The notes: generated by a model from the sequence alone, not told the origin. 64,000 nucleotides of DNA from Hydrogenophaga sp. A37 (GCF_002001205.1 NZ_MUNZ01000077.1:1-64000); one strand, 5' to 3'; numbered from the stretch's first letter, positions 8,175 to 16,493 are shown. Numbers and translations are program-made.

Positions 8175-9358
8175 GTCGAACTCTGTATCTCCATACCGAT
8201 ACGGGCTGGCCGCACCAGCACCTGGACTGCCCCTGGAGCCTGGTCGAGGGCCCGCACCTCGTCAGCTCTGGGCGCGACGTGCCCAAGCGGTGGCCCCAGG
8301 CCACCGAGCACGTCACCATCCTCTCCCCGGAGCAACTGGTCTACCACTCGGTGAAACTGCCGCCCGGGGTGAACTGGAAAGACGCCAACGCGGTGGCCAT
8401 GGCGCTGGAAGACCGGTTGGTGGACGACCTGGGCCGCTTGGTCGTGATTCCTCTGCGTCAGCAGGGCGATGGCGTGGTCTGCTGCACTGTGCAGCGCCTG
8501 CGGCTGGAGCAATTGCTGGCCAGCATGCAGGAGCTGGGCCGGCCCTTGACGCGCGTGGAGTCGCTGGCGGAAAAACTCTCCGCCGCTCCGGACGCGTGGC
8601 GGATTTTCCAGAACGACGACGGCCCGCTGTGGTTGCACGATGGCATCGCGGCGCTGGAGCTGGACACGCCCGCCGTCGGTGAACTCCCCGTGGCGCTGGT
8701 CTTGCGCCGGGCGCAGGCGCTTGATCAGTCTCCGGCACGGGTGGTGTTGCACGGCGTGACCCCCACGCTGTTCGAGGGGCTGGAGGCAGAGTGGGGCATT
8801 CCCGTGCAGCGCGCGGCGGCGCTGGACTGGCGCAGTACCTTGGCGCAGCCCAGCCCCAACCTGCTGGTGGGCGACTGGATGCCGCGGCGCCAGCTCATGT
8901 CCGAACCTGCCTTCAAGAAGGCGCTGCTCGTGATCGCGGCCTGCGGGTTCCTCCTGGCGCTGATGGGCGTGGCCAGCCTGGGCAAGGCGTGGTGGTCCAT
9001 CCACCAGGTCAAGGCCGAGCAACTGGCGTTCTGGCAGGAGGTGAGCGGCAGCGCCGACGACACCGACCAACCCGCCCGCCAGCTGCAACGGCTGTGGCAG
9101 GCCGCGCGCGCGCGCGTGGGCGAATCGCAACCGAACGAGTTGGTGCCGGTGCTGGCTGCACTGTCGCAGCAACTTCCTCAGGCCCAGCTGACGAGCCTGG
9201 ACTACGAGCAAGGCCGCCTGATCGTGGTCTGGAGCGGCACCGCCCAGGATGCCCGCGCGCTGGAAGCCGGCATGCAGCAGCGTGGCTACACGGCGGTCAC
9301 GCAATCGAGCAACAACGGCGTCGTCACCACGGCGCTGGTGGCTGAGGAACAACCATGA
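8171..9358 (+). CDS. gspL: Type II secretion protein GspL
   Basis: This is the inner-membrane protein that recruits GspE and pairs with GspM. ATG 8171 (ATGA overlap with gspK) gives 395 residues; a TTG at 8156 would add five residues inside gspK and is less likely. The N-terminal about 230 residues form the cytoplasmic actin-like domain. One membrane segment lies at about 250-272, followed by a ferredoxin-like periplasmic domain. The ATGA pattern at its stop opens a tiny frame that leads to gspM. Confidence 0.92.
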   Translation: MSRTLYLHTDTGWPHQHLDCPWSLVEGPHLVSSGRDVPKRWPQATEHVTILSPEQLVYHSVKLPPGVNWKDANAVAMALEDRLVDDLGRLVVIPLRQQGDGVVCCTVQRLRLEQLLASMQELGRPLTRVESLAEKLSAAPDAWRIFQNDDGPLWLHDGIAALELDTPAVGELPVALVLRRAQALDQSPARVVLHGVTPTLFEGLEAEWGIPVQRAAALDWRSTLAQPSPNLLVGDWMPRRQLMSEPAFKKALLVIAACGFLLALMGVASLGKAWWSIHQVKAEQLAFWQEVSGSADDTDQPARQLQRLWQAARARVGESQPNELVPVLAALSQQLPQAQLTSLDYEQGRLIVVWSGTAQDARALEAGMQQRGYTAVTQSSNNGVVTTALVAEEQP

Positions 9359-9441
9359 ACCTCCACGCTCACATCTGTTCGCTGCCCCCCGAGTGGGCGC
9401 ATCCCTCCCTTGAGGCGGCTTGGCGGGAGGTCTGGCCATGA
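9355..9441 (+). other. 28-codon bridging ORF between gspL and gspM, derived from a repeat
   Basis: ATG 9355 overlaps the gspL stop (ATGA), and this frame runs 28 codons to a TGA at 9439-9441 that itself overlaps the gspM ATG (ATGA). It lies wholly in repeat-like sequence (copy 2 of the stop-anchored repeat). It may only keep ribosomes moving from gspL to gspM; no product function is suggested. Confidence 0.3.
9359..9437 (+). repeat. Stop-anchored GC-rich repeat, copy 2 (degenerate, gspL-gspM gap)
   Basis: It follows the gspL TGA with ACCTCCACGCTCACATCTG, then CGCTGCCCCCCGAGTGGGCG. This resembles the variants at 32875 and in the complement of 33423-33509 (CCACGCTCCGCCGCTTCGCG, then GTCGCTGCCCCCAAGGGGCG). 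It is shorter and more diverged than the other copies. Confidence 0.5.
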
Positions 9442-9923
9442 AGCAATTTCAATCCTGGTGGAAAGGCCTGTCCCGGCGGGACCAGCGCCTGTTGGCGGTC
9501 TGGTTGGCCGGCATGGCCGTGGCGGCGCTGGTCTGGTGCGGGTCTGCGCTGGTGGCGGCCCAGGAACGGGCCCAGGCCCAGCTGGCGGCCGAACGGCAAG
9601 TGCTGGGCCGCATGCATGTTCAGGCCGAAGAGCTGCAGCGGCTCAAGCAGCTTCCCCGGGCGGGTGGCAACGTCAAAGGGGTGTACATGATCGAGGTATC
9701 CGATTCCCTGTCCAAGCATGGCTTGCCCACTCAAATCATCCAGTCGCTGGACACTGCGGATCAGGTCGGTCTGCAAGGCCTGGTGCCCTTCGACCATTGG
9801 GTGGAGTGGGTCGCAGCGGTGCAGAAAGACATGCGTCTGGTGGTGCAAAAAGCCAAGGTCACCCGGGCTGATCTGCCGGGCATGGTCGAGATCCAGGCCA
9901 CGCTGGAACAGGAAAAGGACTGA
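9438..9923 (+). CDS. gspM: Type II secretion protein GspM
   Basis: This inner-membrane partner of GspL has 161 residues: a basic N-terminus, one transmembrane helix at about 24-45, a coiled-coil-like Ala/Gln/Glu stretch at about 46-75, and a small periplasmic ferredoxin-like domain. The start ATG 9438 is chosen over an upstream TTG (9420) because GGGAGG sits 8-9 bases before it. It is separated from gspN by 3 bp. Confidence 0.88.
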   Translation: MKQFQSWWKGLSRRDQRLLAVWLAGMAVAALVWCGSALVAAQERAQAQLAAERQVLGRMHVQAEELQRLKQLPRAGGNVKGVYMIEVSDSLSKHGLPTQIIQSLDTADQVGLQGLVPFDHWVEWVAAVQKDMRLVVQKAKVTRADLPGMVEIQATLEQEKD

Positions 9924-9926
9924 ACG

Positions 9927-10685
9927 GTGAAGCGCAGCCATCAAATCATCCTCACCGGCCTGCTGACCCTGGTGTTCATCGTGTGGCAGGCCCCGGCCAG
10001 CCTCATCGGCGCGGTGTTGCGGCAGGCCAGCCACGACGCATGGGACCTGGCTGACGCCGAAGGCACACTGTGGAACGGGCGCGGGGTGGTCACCGGCCGG
10101 CGCGACAAAGACCCGCGCCAGGTCTCCCTGCCCCCGCTGGGCTGGAAATTCGGTGGTTTTCAGAACGGCGGCCTGCTGTTCCAGATGCAGGCCCATGGGC
10201 AGCCGGTGGGCGATGTGCAGATCGGCTGGAACGGGTGGAAAGCCCAACTTCGTGGACTGACCGTGGAGGCCAGGGACCTCACGCCGCTGTTGCCCGGTAT
10301 CTTGAACAAAGGCGAATGGCAAGGCCTGTTGAGCTTCCAGCAGATTTCAGCGCAGGGCGACCGGCATGCCATGCGGATATCCCAGATCGATATGGAATGG
10401 CTCAACGCCGCCACCAGCCTGATGCCCCAAGGGGCGCTGGGCTCCTTCGCGCTGAAGGGCCACAGCGAGGCGGCCGGGGTGAGTTTCTCGATCACCAGCC
10501 AGGACGGCCCGCTGACGCTCGCCGGCCAGGGCAGCCACTCGGCACAACAGGGGTTTCAATTCACCGGCGAGCTGACCGACAAAGCCGGGCTGGCCAGCCA
10601 GTTCCCGGGTTTTCTTGGCGACTACCTGCAACCCACCGGAGCGCCCAACCACTACACCCTGCGCATTTCCCAACTGAATCTTTGA
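9927..10685 (+). CDS. gspN: Type II secretion protein GspN (GTG start)
   Basis: A 252-residue accessory T2SS protein with an N-terminal membrane anchor (about 8-28) and a periplasmic domain carrying the family's Leu-Trp-Asn-Gly element near residue 48. GTG 9927 lies 3 bp after gspM; no nearby ATG preserves the anchor. GspN is not universal in T2SS operons but is usual in Burkholderiales. Confidence 0.85.
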   Translation: MKRSHQIILTGLLTLVFIVWQAPASLIGAVLRQASHDAWDLADAEGTLWNGRGVVTGRRDKDPRQVSLPPLGWKFGGFQNGGLLFQMQAHGQPVGDVQIGWNGWKAQLRGLTVEARDLTPLLPGILNKGEWQGLLSFQQISAQGDRHAMRISQIDMEWLNAATSLMPQGALGSFALKGHSEAAGVSFSITSQDGPLTLAGQGSHSAQQGFQFTGELTDKAGLASQFPGFLGDYLQPTGAPNHYTLRISQLNL

Positions 10686-10700
10686 ACGAGGACTTTTCAC

Positions 10701-11126
10701 ATGCCACGCATCCGCAAAAACAGCGGCTTCACGCTGATCGAAATTCTGGTCGTCATCACCATCCTGGGCATTCTTGGCGCGCTGGTGATTCCCAAGATCA
10801 TGGACCGCCCCAACGATGCGCGGGTGGCGGCCAGCAAGCAGCAGGTGGCCGACATCGTGCAGGCCCTGAACCTGTACAAGCTCGATTCCGGGGCTTACCC
10901 CAGCTCTGGCCAGGGCTTGGTGGCTCTGGCCCAAAAGCCCAGCAGCGGCAAGATCCCGAGCAACTGGCGCCCCTACATGGACAAGATCCCCAAGGACGCC
11001 TGGGGCAACGAACTGCAGTACCGCGCCCCGGGCCTGCACGGCGACATCGACGTGTTCAGCCTGGGAGCCGACGGCGAAGCCGGGGGCGAGGGTTACAACG
11101 CGGACATCGGCAACTGGATGAATTGA
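10701..11126 (+). CDS. gspG: Type II secretion major pseudopilin GspG
   Basis: This is the major pseudopilin that builds the pseudopilus shaft. The 141-residue product has a 9-residue leader (MPRIRKNSG) cleaved before FTLIEILVVITILGILGALV, with Glu at +5. The calcium-site C-terminal region resembles well-known GspG proteins (Trp-Gly-Asn-Glu near residue 98, then Asp-Gly-Glu-Ala-Gly-Gly-Glu-Gly). A GAGGAC ribosome site precedes ATG 10701. It sits at the end of the operon, after gspN, instead of between gspF and gspH; a separate ribosome site may allow higher expression of this abundant subunit. Confidence 0.96.
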   Translation: MPRIRKNSGFTLIEILVVITILGILGALVIPKIMDRPNDARVAASKQQVADIVQALNLYKLDSGAYPSSGQGLVALAQKPSSGKIPSNWRPYMDKIPKDAWGNELQYRAPGLHGDIDVFSLGADGEAGGEGYNADIGNWMN

Positions 11127-11128
11127 CC

Positions 11129-11150
11129 GGCCTCGCGCCACGGCGAGGCC
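11129..11150. terminator. Hairpin between convergent gspG and sdaA
   Basis: GGCCTCGC and GCGAGGCC form a perfect 8-bp stem with a 6-nt loop in the 30-bp gap between two convergent genes. There is no T run, so it may be a weak bidirectional terminator or an mRNA end-protecting hairpin. Confidence 0.5.
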
Positions 11151-11156
11151 CGGCGC

Positions 11157-12548
11157 TCAGCACTCCACGATGTTGACCGCCAGCCCGCCGCGTGAGGTTT
11201 CCTTGTATTTGGTCTTCATGTCGGCGCCGGTCTCACGCATGGTCTTGATGACCTTGTCCAGGCTGACGTGGTGCACGCCGTCGCCGCGCATCGCCATGCG
11301 GGCGGCGTTGATGGCCTTGACCGAGGCGATGGCGTTGCGCTCGATGCAAGGAATCTGCACCAGGCCGCCCACCGGATCGCAGGTCAGGCCCAGGTGGTGT
11401 TCCATGCCAATCTCGGCCGCGTTCTCGACCTGTTCGGGCGTGCCGCCCAGCACCGCGCACAGGGCACCCGCCGCCATGGAGCAGGCCACGCCCACCTCGC
11501 CCTGGCAGCCCACCTCGGCACCGCTGATGCTGGCGTTCTCCTTGTAGAGGATGCCGATGGCCGCGGCGGTGAGCAGGAAGTCGACCACGCCCTCGTCGGT
11601 GGAACTGGGCACGAAGCGCCGGTAGTAGTGCAGCACGGCGGGCACGATGCCGGCCGCGCCGTTGGTGGGCGCTGTGACCACGCGGCCACCGGCGGCGTTT
11701 TCTTCGTTCACCGCCAGCGCGTAGAGGTTGACCCAGTCGAGCACGGCCAGCGGGTCGGTCAGGGCCTTTTCGGGGTGTTGTGTGAGGTCGCGGTAGAGCT
11801 GCGGTGCGCGTCGGCGGACCTTGAAGCCACCGGGCAGCACGCCGTCGGTGCGGCAGCCGCGCTCCACGCAGGCCTGCATCGCCACCCAGATGCGCAGCAG
11901 CCCGTCGCGCACCTCGTCGTCGCTGCGCCAGTGGCGCTCGTTGGCGCGCATCACGCCGGCGATGGACAGGCCTTGTTCGCGACACCGCACCAGCAGCTCG
12001 TCGCCGGAGCAAAACGGGATGGGCAACTGGGTCGCGTCGGGCGCGATCACCTTCTGCTTGCTGCCGTCGGCGGCCACTTCGTCGGTGACGATGAAGCCGC
12101 CACCCACCGAGTAGTAGGTGCGCTCGGTGAGCAGCGTGCCGGCGGCGTCCCAGGCGCTCAGGCGCATGCCGTTGGCGTGGAAGGGCAGGGTCTGGTTGCG
12201 GAAGAAGGAGAGGTCTTCGCGGTCGTTCCAGGCCACGGTGTGCTGCTCCAGCAAGCGGATGCTTCCAGATGAGCGGATGCCATCGATGGTCGATTCCACC
12301 GACTCGATCGGCACCGACTCGGGCTCGTGCCCGCACAGACCGAGCAGCACGGCCTTGTCGCTGCCATGGCCCTTGCCGGTGGCGCCCAGCGAACCGTACA
12401 GCCCGCAGTGCACGCGCGCCACCTGCGTGAGCAGGCCGTGGGTCTGCAAACCGGCAACGAACAGCCGCGCAGCCCGCATGGGCCCCACAGTGTGCGAGCT
12501 GCTGGGGCCGATGCCGATCTTGAACAGATCAAAAGCCGAAATGGCCAT
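11157..12548 (-). CDS. sdaA: L-serine ammonia-lyase (iron-sulfur, single chain)
   Basis: It deaminates L-serine to pyruvate and ammonia using a [4Fe-4S] cluster in the cytoplasm. The 463-residue single-chain form has the beta domain at the N-terminus ([14 protein letters not shown]) and the alpha domain with the cluster cysteines, including the C-terminal Cys-Asp-Pro-Val-Gly-Gly-Leu motif. ATG 12548 is chosen because AAGGAGA lies just upstream; a frame 15 codons longer has no such site. Next to the glycine-responsive genes it suggests a glycine-to-serine-to-pyruvate route. Confidence 0.95.
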   Translation of the reverse strand: MAISAFDLFKIGIGPSSSHTVGPMRAARLFVAGLQTHGLLTQVARVHCGLYGSLGATGKGHGSDKAVLLGLCGHEPESVPIESVESTIDGIRSSGSIRLLEQHTVAWNDREDLSFFRNQTLPFHANGMRLSAWDAAGTLLTERTYYSVGGGFIVTDEVAADGSKQKVIAPDATQLPIPFCSGDELLVRCREQGLSIAGVMRANERHWRSDDEVRDGLLRIWVAMQACVERGCRTDGVLPGGFKVRRRAPQLYRDLTQHPEKALTDPLAVLDWVNLYALAVNEENAAGGRVVTAPTNGAAGIVPAVLHYYRRFVPSSTDEGVVDFLLTAAAIGILYKENASISGAEVGCQGEVGVACSMAAGALCAVLGGTPEQVENAAEIGMEHHLGLTCDPVGGLVQIPCIERNAIASVKAINAARMAMRGDGVHHVSLDKVIKTMRETGADMKTKYKETSRGGLAVNIVEC

Positions 12549-12624
12549 GGTGTCTCCTTGTATTGGTTGTAGGGGCCGGTATCTGTCTTTCATGGCGCCG
12601 GAGCGCCACCCGCAACACCTGAAG

Positions 12625-12719
12625 CGGTGCAGCCCAGGGCACCGCCGGGCCGGCTTTGCCGGACGGCCAGTGCCGCCCCCTTGAGGGGGTGACGCGAAGC
12701 GGCGCGGGGGTGCTTCACT
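12625..12719 (-). repeat. Stop-anchored GC-rich repeat, copy 3 (dadA-sdaA gap)
   Basis: On the minus strand it starts directly after the dadA TGA as AGCACCCCCGCGCCGCTTCG, runs through CACCCCCTCAAGGGGG, and ends in an arm with GGCCGTCCGGCAAAGCCGGC. It is nearly identical to copy 4 at 26326-26433. Confidence 0.8.
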
Positions 12720-13976
12720 TCAAGCCGTGGCGGATCGCAGCACAGCGCGCGGCGCCAGTCCCGCTTGCCACTGTGACACGTGCCCGGTCAGCTGGTGCGC
12801 CGTGATGGCAGAGAGCGTCCAGCCCAGGTGGCCGTGGCCGGTGTTGTAGAACACGTTGGGCCGGCGGCCAGCACCCACGCGCGGCAGCATGCTGGGCATC
12901 ATGGGCCGCAGGCCGGCCCAGGGCTCCACGCGGCGCGTGCTCACGCCCGGGAAGCACTGGTTCACCCAGTCCACCAGCGGGCGGATGCGGTCGGCGCGGA
13001 TGTCGAGGTTCATGCCGTTGAACTCGGCTGTGCCGGCCACGCGGAAGCGGTCGGCGCCCAGGCGGCTGGTGACGAGCTTGGTTTCGTCGTCGAGCAGGCT
13101 GACCTGCGGTGCGGCGGCCTGGCTCTGCTCGTCGTTGAGCATCACGGTGATGGAGTAGCCCTTGACCGGGTAGACGTTGAGGCGGTCGCCCAGCTGCGCG
13201 CCCAAGGCGCGGCTGTGCACGCCGGCGCAAACGACGACCGCGTCGCCGCTCACCACTTCGCCGCTGGAGAGCGTCACTTGCGCAGACGCGCCATCGCTCT
13301 GCACGCGCGTCACGGTGTGGCCGGTCAGCAGCTTCACGCCCAGGCGCTCGCAGGCGAGAGACAGGCCGTGGGTGAACTTGTGGATGTCGCCGGTGCTGTC
13401 GCTCTCGGTGTAGTAGCCGCCAAAGTACTCGCCGGCCAGCGTGGGTTCGATGGCGCGCATCTCGTCGGGCGTGACGGCGCGGCGCGGCAGGCCGCCTTCG
13501 GCCAGCAGCTTGGACACTTCACCCGCGTGCTCGAAGCCGGCGCGGTCGCGGTAGATGTGCAGGATGCCTTGTTGTTTCAGGTCGAAATCGATGTGTTCCC
13601 GCTCGGCCCAGCCGAACAGGTGCTCGCGCGCGGCAATCGCCAGGCGCGCGGTGGCGATGGTGTTGTCGCGGTACTTGGGGATGGACGCCACGAACTCGGC
13701 GAACCAGCTGAGCTTGTGCCATGAGGGCTTGGGGTTCACCAGCAGCGGCGCGTCGGCCTTGAGCATCCACTTCAGGCCCTTGATGAGGGTGGACGGGTGG
13801 GTCCAGGTTTCGGCGTTGGAGGCCGAGAGTTGTCCGCCGTTGGCATGGCTGGTTTCCATGCCCGCGTAGCGGTGTTTTTCGATCAGGGTGACGCGGTGAC
13901 CCTGACGGGCGAGGGCGTAAGCGCTGGTGACGCCGGTGATGCCGCCGCCGATGACGATGAGGTGTTGCTGTGCCAT
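12720..13976 (-). CDS. dadA: DadA-like FAD-dependent amino-acid dehydrogenase, glycine-riboswitch controlled
   Basis: An FAD-dependent D-amino-acid dehydrogenase-family enzyme (418 residues) that oxidises small amino acids to keto acids and passes electrons to the respiratory chain. The dinucleotide-binding GGGITG motif is at about residues 10-15, and a C-terminal Trp-Ala-Gly-Leu-Arg-Pro-Met FAD-contact motif is present. Start ATG 13976 follows an AAGAGA element; the longer frame through the riboswitch is rejected. The leader carries a tandem glycine riboswitch and dadA is its only immediate target. I infer that glycine, or an amino acid that rises with it, is the relevant substrate or signal; the classical substrate D-alanine is equally possible. 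No alanine racemase is adjacent. Confidence 0.85.
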   Translation of the reverse strand: MAQQHLIVIGGGITGVTSAYALARQGHRVTLIEKHRYAGMETSHANGGQLSASNAETWTHPSTLIKGLKWMLKADAPLLVNPKPSWHKLSWFAEFVASIPKYRDNTIATARLAIAAREHLFGWAEREHIDFDLKQQGILHIYRDRAGFEHAGEVSKLLAEGGLPRRAVTPDEMRAIEPTLAGEYFGGYYTESDSTGDIHKFTHGLSLACERLGVKLLTGHTVTRVQSDGASAQVTLSSGEVVSGDAVVVCAGVHSRALGAQLGDRLNVYPVKGYSITVMLNDEQSQAAAPQVSLLDDETKLVTSRLGADRFRVAGTAEFNGMNLDIRADRIRPLVDWVNQCFPGVSTRRVEPWAGLRPMMPSMLPRVGAGRRPNVFYNTGHGHLGWTLSAITAHQLTGHVSQWQAGLAPRAVLRSATA

Positions 13977-14016
13977 GGGAATCTCTTGGAAAGCCGTCAA
14001 ACAATGAAGGGCACGA

Positions 14017-14035
14017 CCCGCACACCGTGTGCGGG
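14017..14035 (-). promoter_or_regulatory. Hairpin between glycine riboswitch and dadA (candidate expression platform)
   Basis: CCCGCACA-CGG-TGTGCGGG is a perfect 8-bp stem with a 3-nt loop, placed between the second aptamer and the dadA ribosome site. It could be part of the switching platform, but the alternative pairing cannot be decided by eye. Confidence 0.4.
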
Positions 14036-14044
14036 CCATGACCC

Positions 14045-14245
14045 CCTCTGTTTGTGACCTGAGAGATTCACCCACCGTGGTGGCGGGCTTGCTCCTGCGG
14101 TGGGCCGGGACGACGAATCCCGGCCACTCTTCAGAGTTGTGCGCCGTGATGGGCGCGGTGCGTCGATCGGTCCTTTTGCCTGAGAGTTTCCGGGGCGGTT
14201 GCTCCTTCGGCGCCGGTTCCCGTTGCAGGGCCGGTCTCTCCCGAT
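14045..14245 (-). ncRNA. Tandem glycine riboswitch upstream of dadA
   Basis: Two glycine aptamers read on the minus strand. Aptamer 1 (about 14242-14169) has GGAGAGACC, then CGCCGAAGGAGCAA, then CTCTCAGGCAAAAGGACC. Aptamer 2 (about 14136-14045) has GAAGAG, then CCGCAGGAGCAAG, then AATCTCTCAGGTCACAAACAG. These are the family's conserved P1/P3 and J elements. The upstream gene ends only about 17 bp before the first aptamer, so the switch is intercistronic or its promoter lies inside that gene. Confidence 0.93.
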
Positions 14246-14261
14246 CAACGGAAGAAGGCGC

Positions 14262-15260
14262 TTATTGTGCCTGCAGACCGATGGATTTGACGATGGCGCG
14301 GAACTGTTGTGTGCCGTCGGTATAGGCCTTGTCGGCTTCGGCGAGCGTCTGTGGTTTGGGCAGCAGCTGGCTGTTGGCTTCGAGCGCGGCGTGCACGGCC
14401 GGATCGCCCAGCGTGCCGGTGATGGCCTTGTGCAACGCGGTGACCACTGGCTCCGGGGTGTCCTTCTTCACGAAGTAACCGGTCCAGATCTTGAAGGTGA
14501 AGTCCTTGAGCTGCTTGCTTTCGCTGACGGCGGGGTACTGCTTCACGCTCTCCAGCCGCTCGCTGTTGAGCATGGCCAGCACCTTGACGCGGCCCGTCTT
14601 GTGCATCTCGTCGTACTTCTTGCCGTAGGGCGCGAGGAAGAAATCGACCTGGCCGGCCATCAGGTCCTGCTCGGCGGGGGCTGCGCCCTTGTAGGACACA
14701 TGGATCATCGGAATGCCGGTGACCTTGGACAGGTGCTCGCCGAGCAGGTGGTAGAACGAACCCGGGCCGACGCTGGCAAAGGTCAGCGGCTTGCCGTCCT
14801 TGGCGGCCTTGCGGGCGTGGTCCACGAATTCGTCCACGGAGTTGACCGGCAGGTCTTTCTTGGCCAGGAAGGCGATCTGCGCGGTGGCGATCATCTGCAC
14901 CAGGCGGAAGTCTTCGCTCTTGAACTTGATCGATGAAATCGCCAGCGGTGCCAGGATCAGTTCATTGGGCGAACCCTGGAACACGGTGTAGCCGTCCGAG
15001 GGACCGTTGAGCACCTTCTGCGCTGCGATGGAGCCGCTGGCGCCGCCCAGGTTTTCGATCACCACCGGCTGGCCGAGCTGCTTGCCCAGGGTGATGTTGA
15101 CCGAGCGCGCGATCACGTCCGACAGGCCGCCGGCCGGGTAGGGGACCATCAGCGTCACCGGTTTGGCGGGGAAGGTCTGGGCGATGGCCGTGCCGGTCAG
15201 TCCGAGGGTGGCCAGTGCGGCGCCGGCGATGAGCATCTGGATGCGGATGCGTGCGTTCAT
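14262..15260 (-). CDS. Bug/TctC-family periplasmic binding protein
   Basis: A 332-residue solute-binding protein of the tripartite tricarboxylate transporter (Bug) family, with a cleavable signal peptide ending at about residue 27 (Thr-Ala-Ile-Ala-Gln). The family signature Tyr-Pro-Ala-Gly-Gly-x-Ser-Asp follows. ATG 15260 is preceded by AGGAGA; nine extra codons upstream are rejected. No TctA/TctB membrane genes are nearby, which is normal for the many orphan Bug proteins of Burkholderiales. It lies 23 bp after an M20 amidohydrolase and just before a glycine riboswitch, so its ligand may be an N-acyl amino acid such as an acylglycine (inference). Confidence 0.9.
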   Translation of the reverse strand: MNARIRIQMLIAGAALATLGLTGTAIAQTFPAKPVTLMVPYPAGGLSDVIARSVNITLGKQLGQPVVIENLGGASGSIAAQKVLNGPSDGYTVFQGSPNELILAPLAISSIKFKSEDFRLVQMIATAQIAFLAKKDLPVNSVDEFVDHARKAAKDGKPLTFASVGPGSFYHLLGEHLSKVTGIPMIHVSYKGAAPAEQDLMAGQVDFFLAPYGKKYDEMHKTGRVKVLAMLNSERLESVKQYPAVSESKQLKDFTFKIWTGYFVKKDTPEPVVTALHKAITGTLGDPAVHAALEANSQLLPKPQTLAEADKAYTDGTQQFRAIVKSIGLQAQ

Positions 15261-15283
15261 GGTGTTGTCTCCTGTCGTGGTTC

Positions 15284-16456
15284 TCAAGGGGTGGGGGAAA
15301 GCAGGTCCTGCACCAGCGCGATCCAGTAGGTCGCGCCGGGGGCGATGTTGAGGTCGTTGAAGTCGTAGGCCGGGTTGTGCACCATGCAGGCGCCGAGCTC
15401 GCCGTCGGCGCCGTTGCCGATGAACAGGTAGCTGCCGGGCACCCGTTCGAGCATGAAAGCGAAGTCTTCGCTGCCGGTCAGCATGGGACCCTGCGGGTTG
15501 ATCTGCTGCGCCGGGAAATGCTTTTGCGCGACGGCGAGCGCGCGAGCGGTCTGCTGCGCATCGTTGACCAGCACCGCGTAACCCGGGCGCCAGTCCAGCT
15601 CGGCGCGCACACCGTGGCTCTGTGCCTGAAACTGCACCAGCTCGCGGATGCGCTGTTCCATGCTCCGGCGCACCTGCGGGTCCAGCGCGCGCACGCTGAT
15701 CTCCAGCCGTGCCTCGGCGGGGATCACGTTGTTGGCTTCGCCAGCGTGCACTGCGCCCACGGTGACCACGGCCGGCTGCATCGGGTCCACATGGCGCGAG
15801 ACCACGGTCTGCAGCGCCATGATCAGCGAGGCAGCTGCGACCACCACGTCGGTCGCCTTGTGCGGCATGGCGCCGTGCCCGCCCTGACCGTGCAGCGTGA
15901 CGGTGGCGTAGTCCGACGAAGCCATGGTTGGCCCGCTGCGGAACACCAGCTGGCCCTGCGGCATGCCCGGCATGTTGTGCATGGCGAAAATCGCATCGCA
16001 GGGGAAGCGCTCAAACAGGCCGTCTTCCATCATCTTCAGTGCGCCGCCGCCGCCTTCTTCAGCCGGCTGGAAGATCAGGTTCAGCGTGCCGTCGAAATCC
16101 CCCTGTGTGGCCAGGTGCTGCGCCGCCGCCAGCAGCATGGCGATGTGGCCGTCGTGGCCGCAGGCGTGCATGACGCCGTGGGTGCAGCTGGCCCATGCCG
16201 CGCCGGTGGCCTCGGCGATGGGCAAGGCGTCCATGTCGGCGCGCAGGCCGATGCGGCGCTGCGACGTGCCGCGTTGCAGTTGACCGACCACGCCGGTGCC
16301 GCCCAGGCCTGTGGTGACGGCATAGCCCCAAGCGCCCAACTGGGCCGCCACCAGCGCCGCGGTGCGGCGCTCGTTGAAGGCCAGCTCCGGGTGCTGGTGG
16401 ATGTCGCGGCGCAGGCGGGTGAATGCCTGTACCGCTGTGTCACTGAGTCGTTCCAT
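15284..16456 (-). CDS. M20-family amidohydrolase (hippurate-hydrolase-like)
   Basis: A zinc/manganese metalloamidase (390 residues) of the M20D group that cleaves N-acyl or N-aroyl amino acids. Metal-ligand motifs visible are His-Ala-Cys-Gly-His-Asp-Gly-His, Gln-Pro-Ala-Glu-Glu-Gly-Gly-Gly-Gly, and the inserted dimerisation-lid His in Gly-Gln-Gly-Gly-His-Gly-Ala. ATG 16456 has AGGAGT at the right distance. The gene leads a unit with the Bug receptor, the glycine riboswitch and dadA. If the substrate is hippurate-like, the released glycine would feed the riboswitch genes; this is inference. Alternatives are indole-3-acetyl-amino-acid or other N-acyl amino-acid hydrolases. Confidence 0.88.
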   Translation of the reverse strand: MERLSDTAVQAFTRLRRDIHQHPELAFNERRTAALVAAQLGAWGYAVTTGLGGTGVVGQLQRGTSQRRIGLRADMDALPIAEATGAAWASCTHGVMHACGHDGHIAMLLAAAQHLATQGDFDGTLNLIFQPAEEGGGGALKMMEDGLFERFPCDAIFAMHNMPGMPQGQLVFRSGPTMASSDYATVTLHGQGGHGAMPHKATDVVVAAASLIMALQTVVSRHVDPMQPAVVTVGAVHAGEANNVIPAEARLEISVRALDPQVRRSMEQRIRELVQFQAQSHGVRAELDWRPGYAVLVNDAQQTARALAVAQKHFPAQQINPQGPMLTGSEDFAFMLERVPGSYLFIGNGADGELGACMVHNPAYDFNDLNIAPGATYWIALVQDLLSPTP

Positions 16457-16471
16457 GCAAATCACTCCTGA

Positions 16472-16493
16472 AACATGAACTTTGTTGCATGTT
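16472..16493. promoter_or_regulatory. Candidate LysR operator between the M20 gene and lysR
   Basis: AACATG and CATGTT form an inverted repeat around a 10-bp centre that itself contains AAC and GTT arms. It lies in the 106-bp divergent intergenic region, where a LysR regulator would be expected to bind. Confidence 0.45.

Noticed and set aside
14045-14075. dadA reading frame extended to 14075
   Set aside because: The extension runs through the conserved second glycine aptamer and lacks a ribosome site; ATG 13976 has one.
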